From JADGNZ01 sp035995985 (GTDB lineage Bacteria; Acidobacteriota; Thermoanaerobaculia; Gp7-AA8), in NCBI GenBank assembly GCA_035995985.1, contig DASYJY010000242.1:1-6248 (forward strand): a DNA stretch of 6,248 nucleotides, in the 5' to 3' direction. Both the position numbers and the translations under genes were made by a program. The notes beneath the pieces were generated by a model. The model was not told the origin of the DNA. It did no database searches and saw nothing but the letters and a program-made list of their open reading frames with translations. Shown piece by piece: positions 5,563 through 6,248 of this stretch; positions within the stretch are counted from its first letter, which is position 1, and each line of letters opens with the position of its first letter.

Positions 5563-5593
5563 CTCCTCTTCCAATCGCCACAAAATAGAGGAG
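5563..5593 (+). promoter_or_regulatory. Hairpin that could mask the ribosome binding site of the ComEC-like gene
   Basis: CTCCTCT (5563-5569) is exactly complementary to AGAGGAG (5587-5593), with a 17-base loop. AGAGGAG contains the Shine-Dalgarno sequence of the next gene, 6 bases before its ATG at 5600. If transcription begins upstream of 5563, the leader could fold to hide the ribosome binding site. This would allow control by temperature, a ligand, an RNA or a protein. The ribosome binding site itself is strong evidence for the start; the regulatory role is inference. Confidence 0.4.
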
Positions 5594-5599
5594 AAATTG

Positions 5600-6248
5600 A
5601 TGAGACTTATCCGGTCCCTGCTCCCGGTGCTCCTGTTCCTCGTCGCCCTCCCGCTCGCCGCGCAGAACCTCGAGATCCACTACATCGACGTTGGATGGGG
5701 TGGCTCGGTGTTCATCAAAGGTCCCACCGGCATCACCGTGCTCATGGAAGCCGGCAACACCGGCATGGGCACTTCGTACGTCGTTCCGTATCTCAAGTCG
5801 ATCGGCGTGCAGCCGGCCAATGGCATCGACTACGTCATCGGCGGCCATCAGCACTGCGATCACATCGGAGGTCTCGATGAAGTGATCAACGCCGGTTACA
5901 ACATCCACATCAAGCAGTACAACAACGGATCGTCGTACAGCTCGACGTGCGCCGACGGCTGGAACACAGCGTCCGCGGGCACCACCGCCGGCGCGCCGAT
6001 CGCGATGCCGGTCGGCACCGTGATCGCCCTCGGCAATGGCGCGACCATCACCTGCATCGCGCGCAACGGCTCGATCATCGGCGGCGGATCGGTGGCGGTG
6101 ACCGACGAGAACGACCGCTCGATCGCGCTGCTGATCAAGTACGGCGGCTTCGATTACATCTGGGCCAGCGATCTTGGCGGCGGACCGGATGCGTGCACCG
6201 GTCGCGGCACCGCGCAGCTCGACGTCGAGACCTCGGTCATCAACGCTA
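5600..6248 (+). CDS. Secreted metallo-beta-lactamase-fold hydrolase, ComEC C-terminal-like (3' end outside window)
   Basis: The frame is open from ATG 5600 to the window edge, giving 216 visible residues. AGGAG lies 6 bases upstream. Residues 1-21 are a signal peptide (MRLIRSLLPV, Leu-rich core, cleavage near PLAA|QN). The mature protein opens like the ComEC/Rec2 hydrolase domain: IHYIDVGWGGSVFIKGP (26-42), VLMEAGN (47-53), VVPYLKSIGV (61-70), then the metal motif HQHCDHIGG (83-91), an intact HxHxDH. The later NDRSIALLIKYGGFDYIWAS (171-190) and D191 in SDLGGG match the NxRSxVLLLxYG...GDLG region that supplies another metal ligand. The HHG-type motif expected next lies past the edge. The usual DVGQGD is DVGWGG here. 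It probably binds two metal ions and cleaves phosphodiester or related bonds outside the cytoplasm. It lacks the ComEC membrane domain in the visible part, so it is not a DNA channel itself. Four cysteines (C86, C118, C152, C199) fit an exported protein. Confidence 0.88.
   Translation, partial: MRLIRSLLPVLLFLVALPLAAQNLEIHYIDVGWGGSVFIKGPTGITVLMEAGNTGMGTSYVVPYLKSIGVQPANGIDYVIGGHQHCDHIGGLDEVINAGYNIHIKQYNNGSSYSSTCADGWNTASAGTTAGAPIAMPVGTVIALGNGATITCIARNGSIIGGGSVAVTDENDRSIALLIKYGGFDYIWASDLGGGPDACTGRGTAQLDVETSVINA

Noticed and set aside
5546..5908. Minus-strand open frame over the start of the ComEC-like gene
   Set aside because: It is antisense to a frame with a good ribosome binding site, a signal peptide and an intact HxHxDH motif, and it has no domain of its own.

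Overview
The window is GC-rich bacterial chromosomal DNA, apart from an opening stretch of about 55% GC by hand count. It holds five protein genes, two of them cut by the window edges, and no RNA gene that I can recognise. The genes are separated by short spacers rich in palindromes. Two products carry Sec-type signal peptides ending in an Ala-Ala-Gln type cleavage region. One of them has a glutamine-amidotransferase-like domain, an Ig-like domain and a lamin-tail domain. The spacers contain the 'CTGTCATCCTGA...GGACCCCC' kind of intergenic repeat. Together these features suit an environmental Gram-negative lineage such as Acidobacteriota or a neighbour. This is a guess from style, not a placement.

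Layout. Positions 2-493 (+) are the 3' end of an OmpA/MotB-type peptidoglycan-binding protein. Positions 494-765 are non-coding, with one perfect hairpin between two convergent genes. Positions 766-2556 (-) encode an ABC-F ATPase of the Uup type. Positions 2557-2727 are a spacer with a dyad next to the uup start, one copy of a dispersed repeat (A) and a strong stem-loop. Positions 2728-4446 (-) encode a secreted multidomain protein whose lamin-tail domain appears with its strands in permuted order. Positions 4450-4597 are a divergent intergenic region with clustered TTGACC/TGTTGA words. Positions 4598-5350 (+) encode a crotonase-fold enoyl-CoA hydratase/isomerase. Positions 5351-5540 hold two more copies of the repeat (B and C) in inverted orientation. 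Positions 5541-5599 are a leader with a hairpin that could mask the ribosome binding site. From 5600 to the window end (+) there is a secreted metallo-beta-lactamase-fold protein like the ComEC C-terminal domain, cut off by the window edge.

The genes do not look like one operon: strands alternate and each gene has its own spacer. The nearest thing to a theme is a pair of exported proteins, the GATase-like/Ig/lamin-tail protein and the ComEC-like hydrolase. They flank the crotonase gene on opposite strands and belong to families of bacterial envelope or extracellular hydrolases. I see no CRISPR array, transposase, phage gene or clear defence operon. The most unusual items are the apparently circularly permuted lamin-tail domain, the three-copy repeat that follows stop codons, and the putative RBS-masking hairpin.
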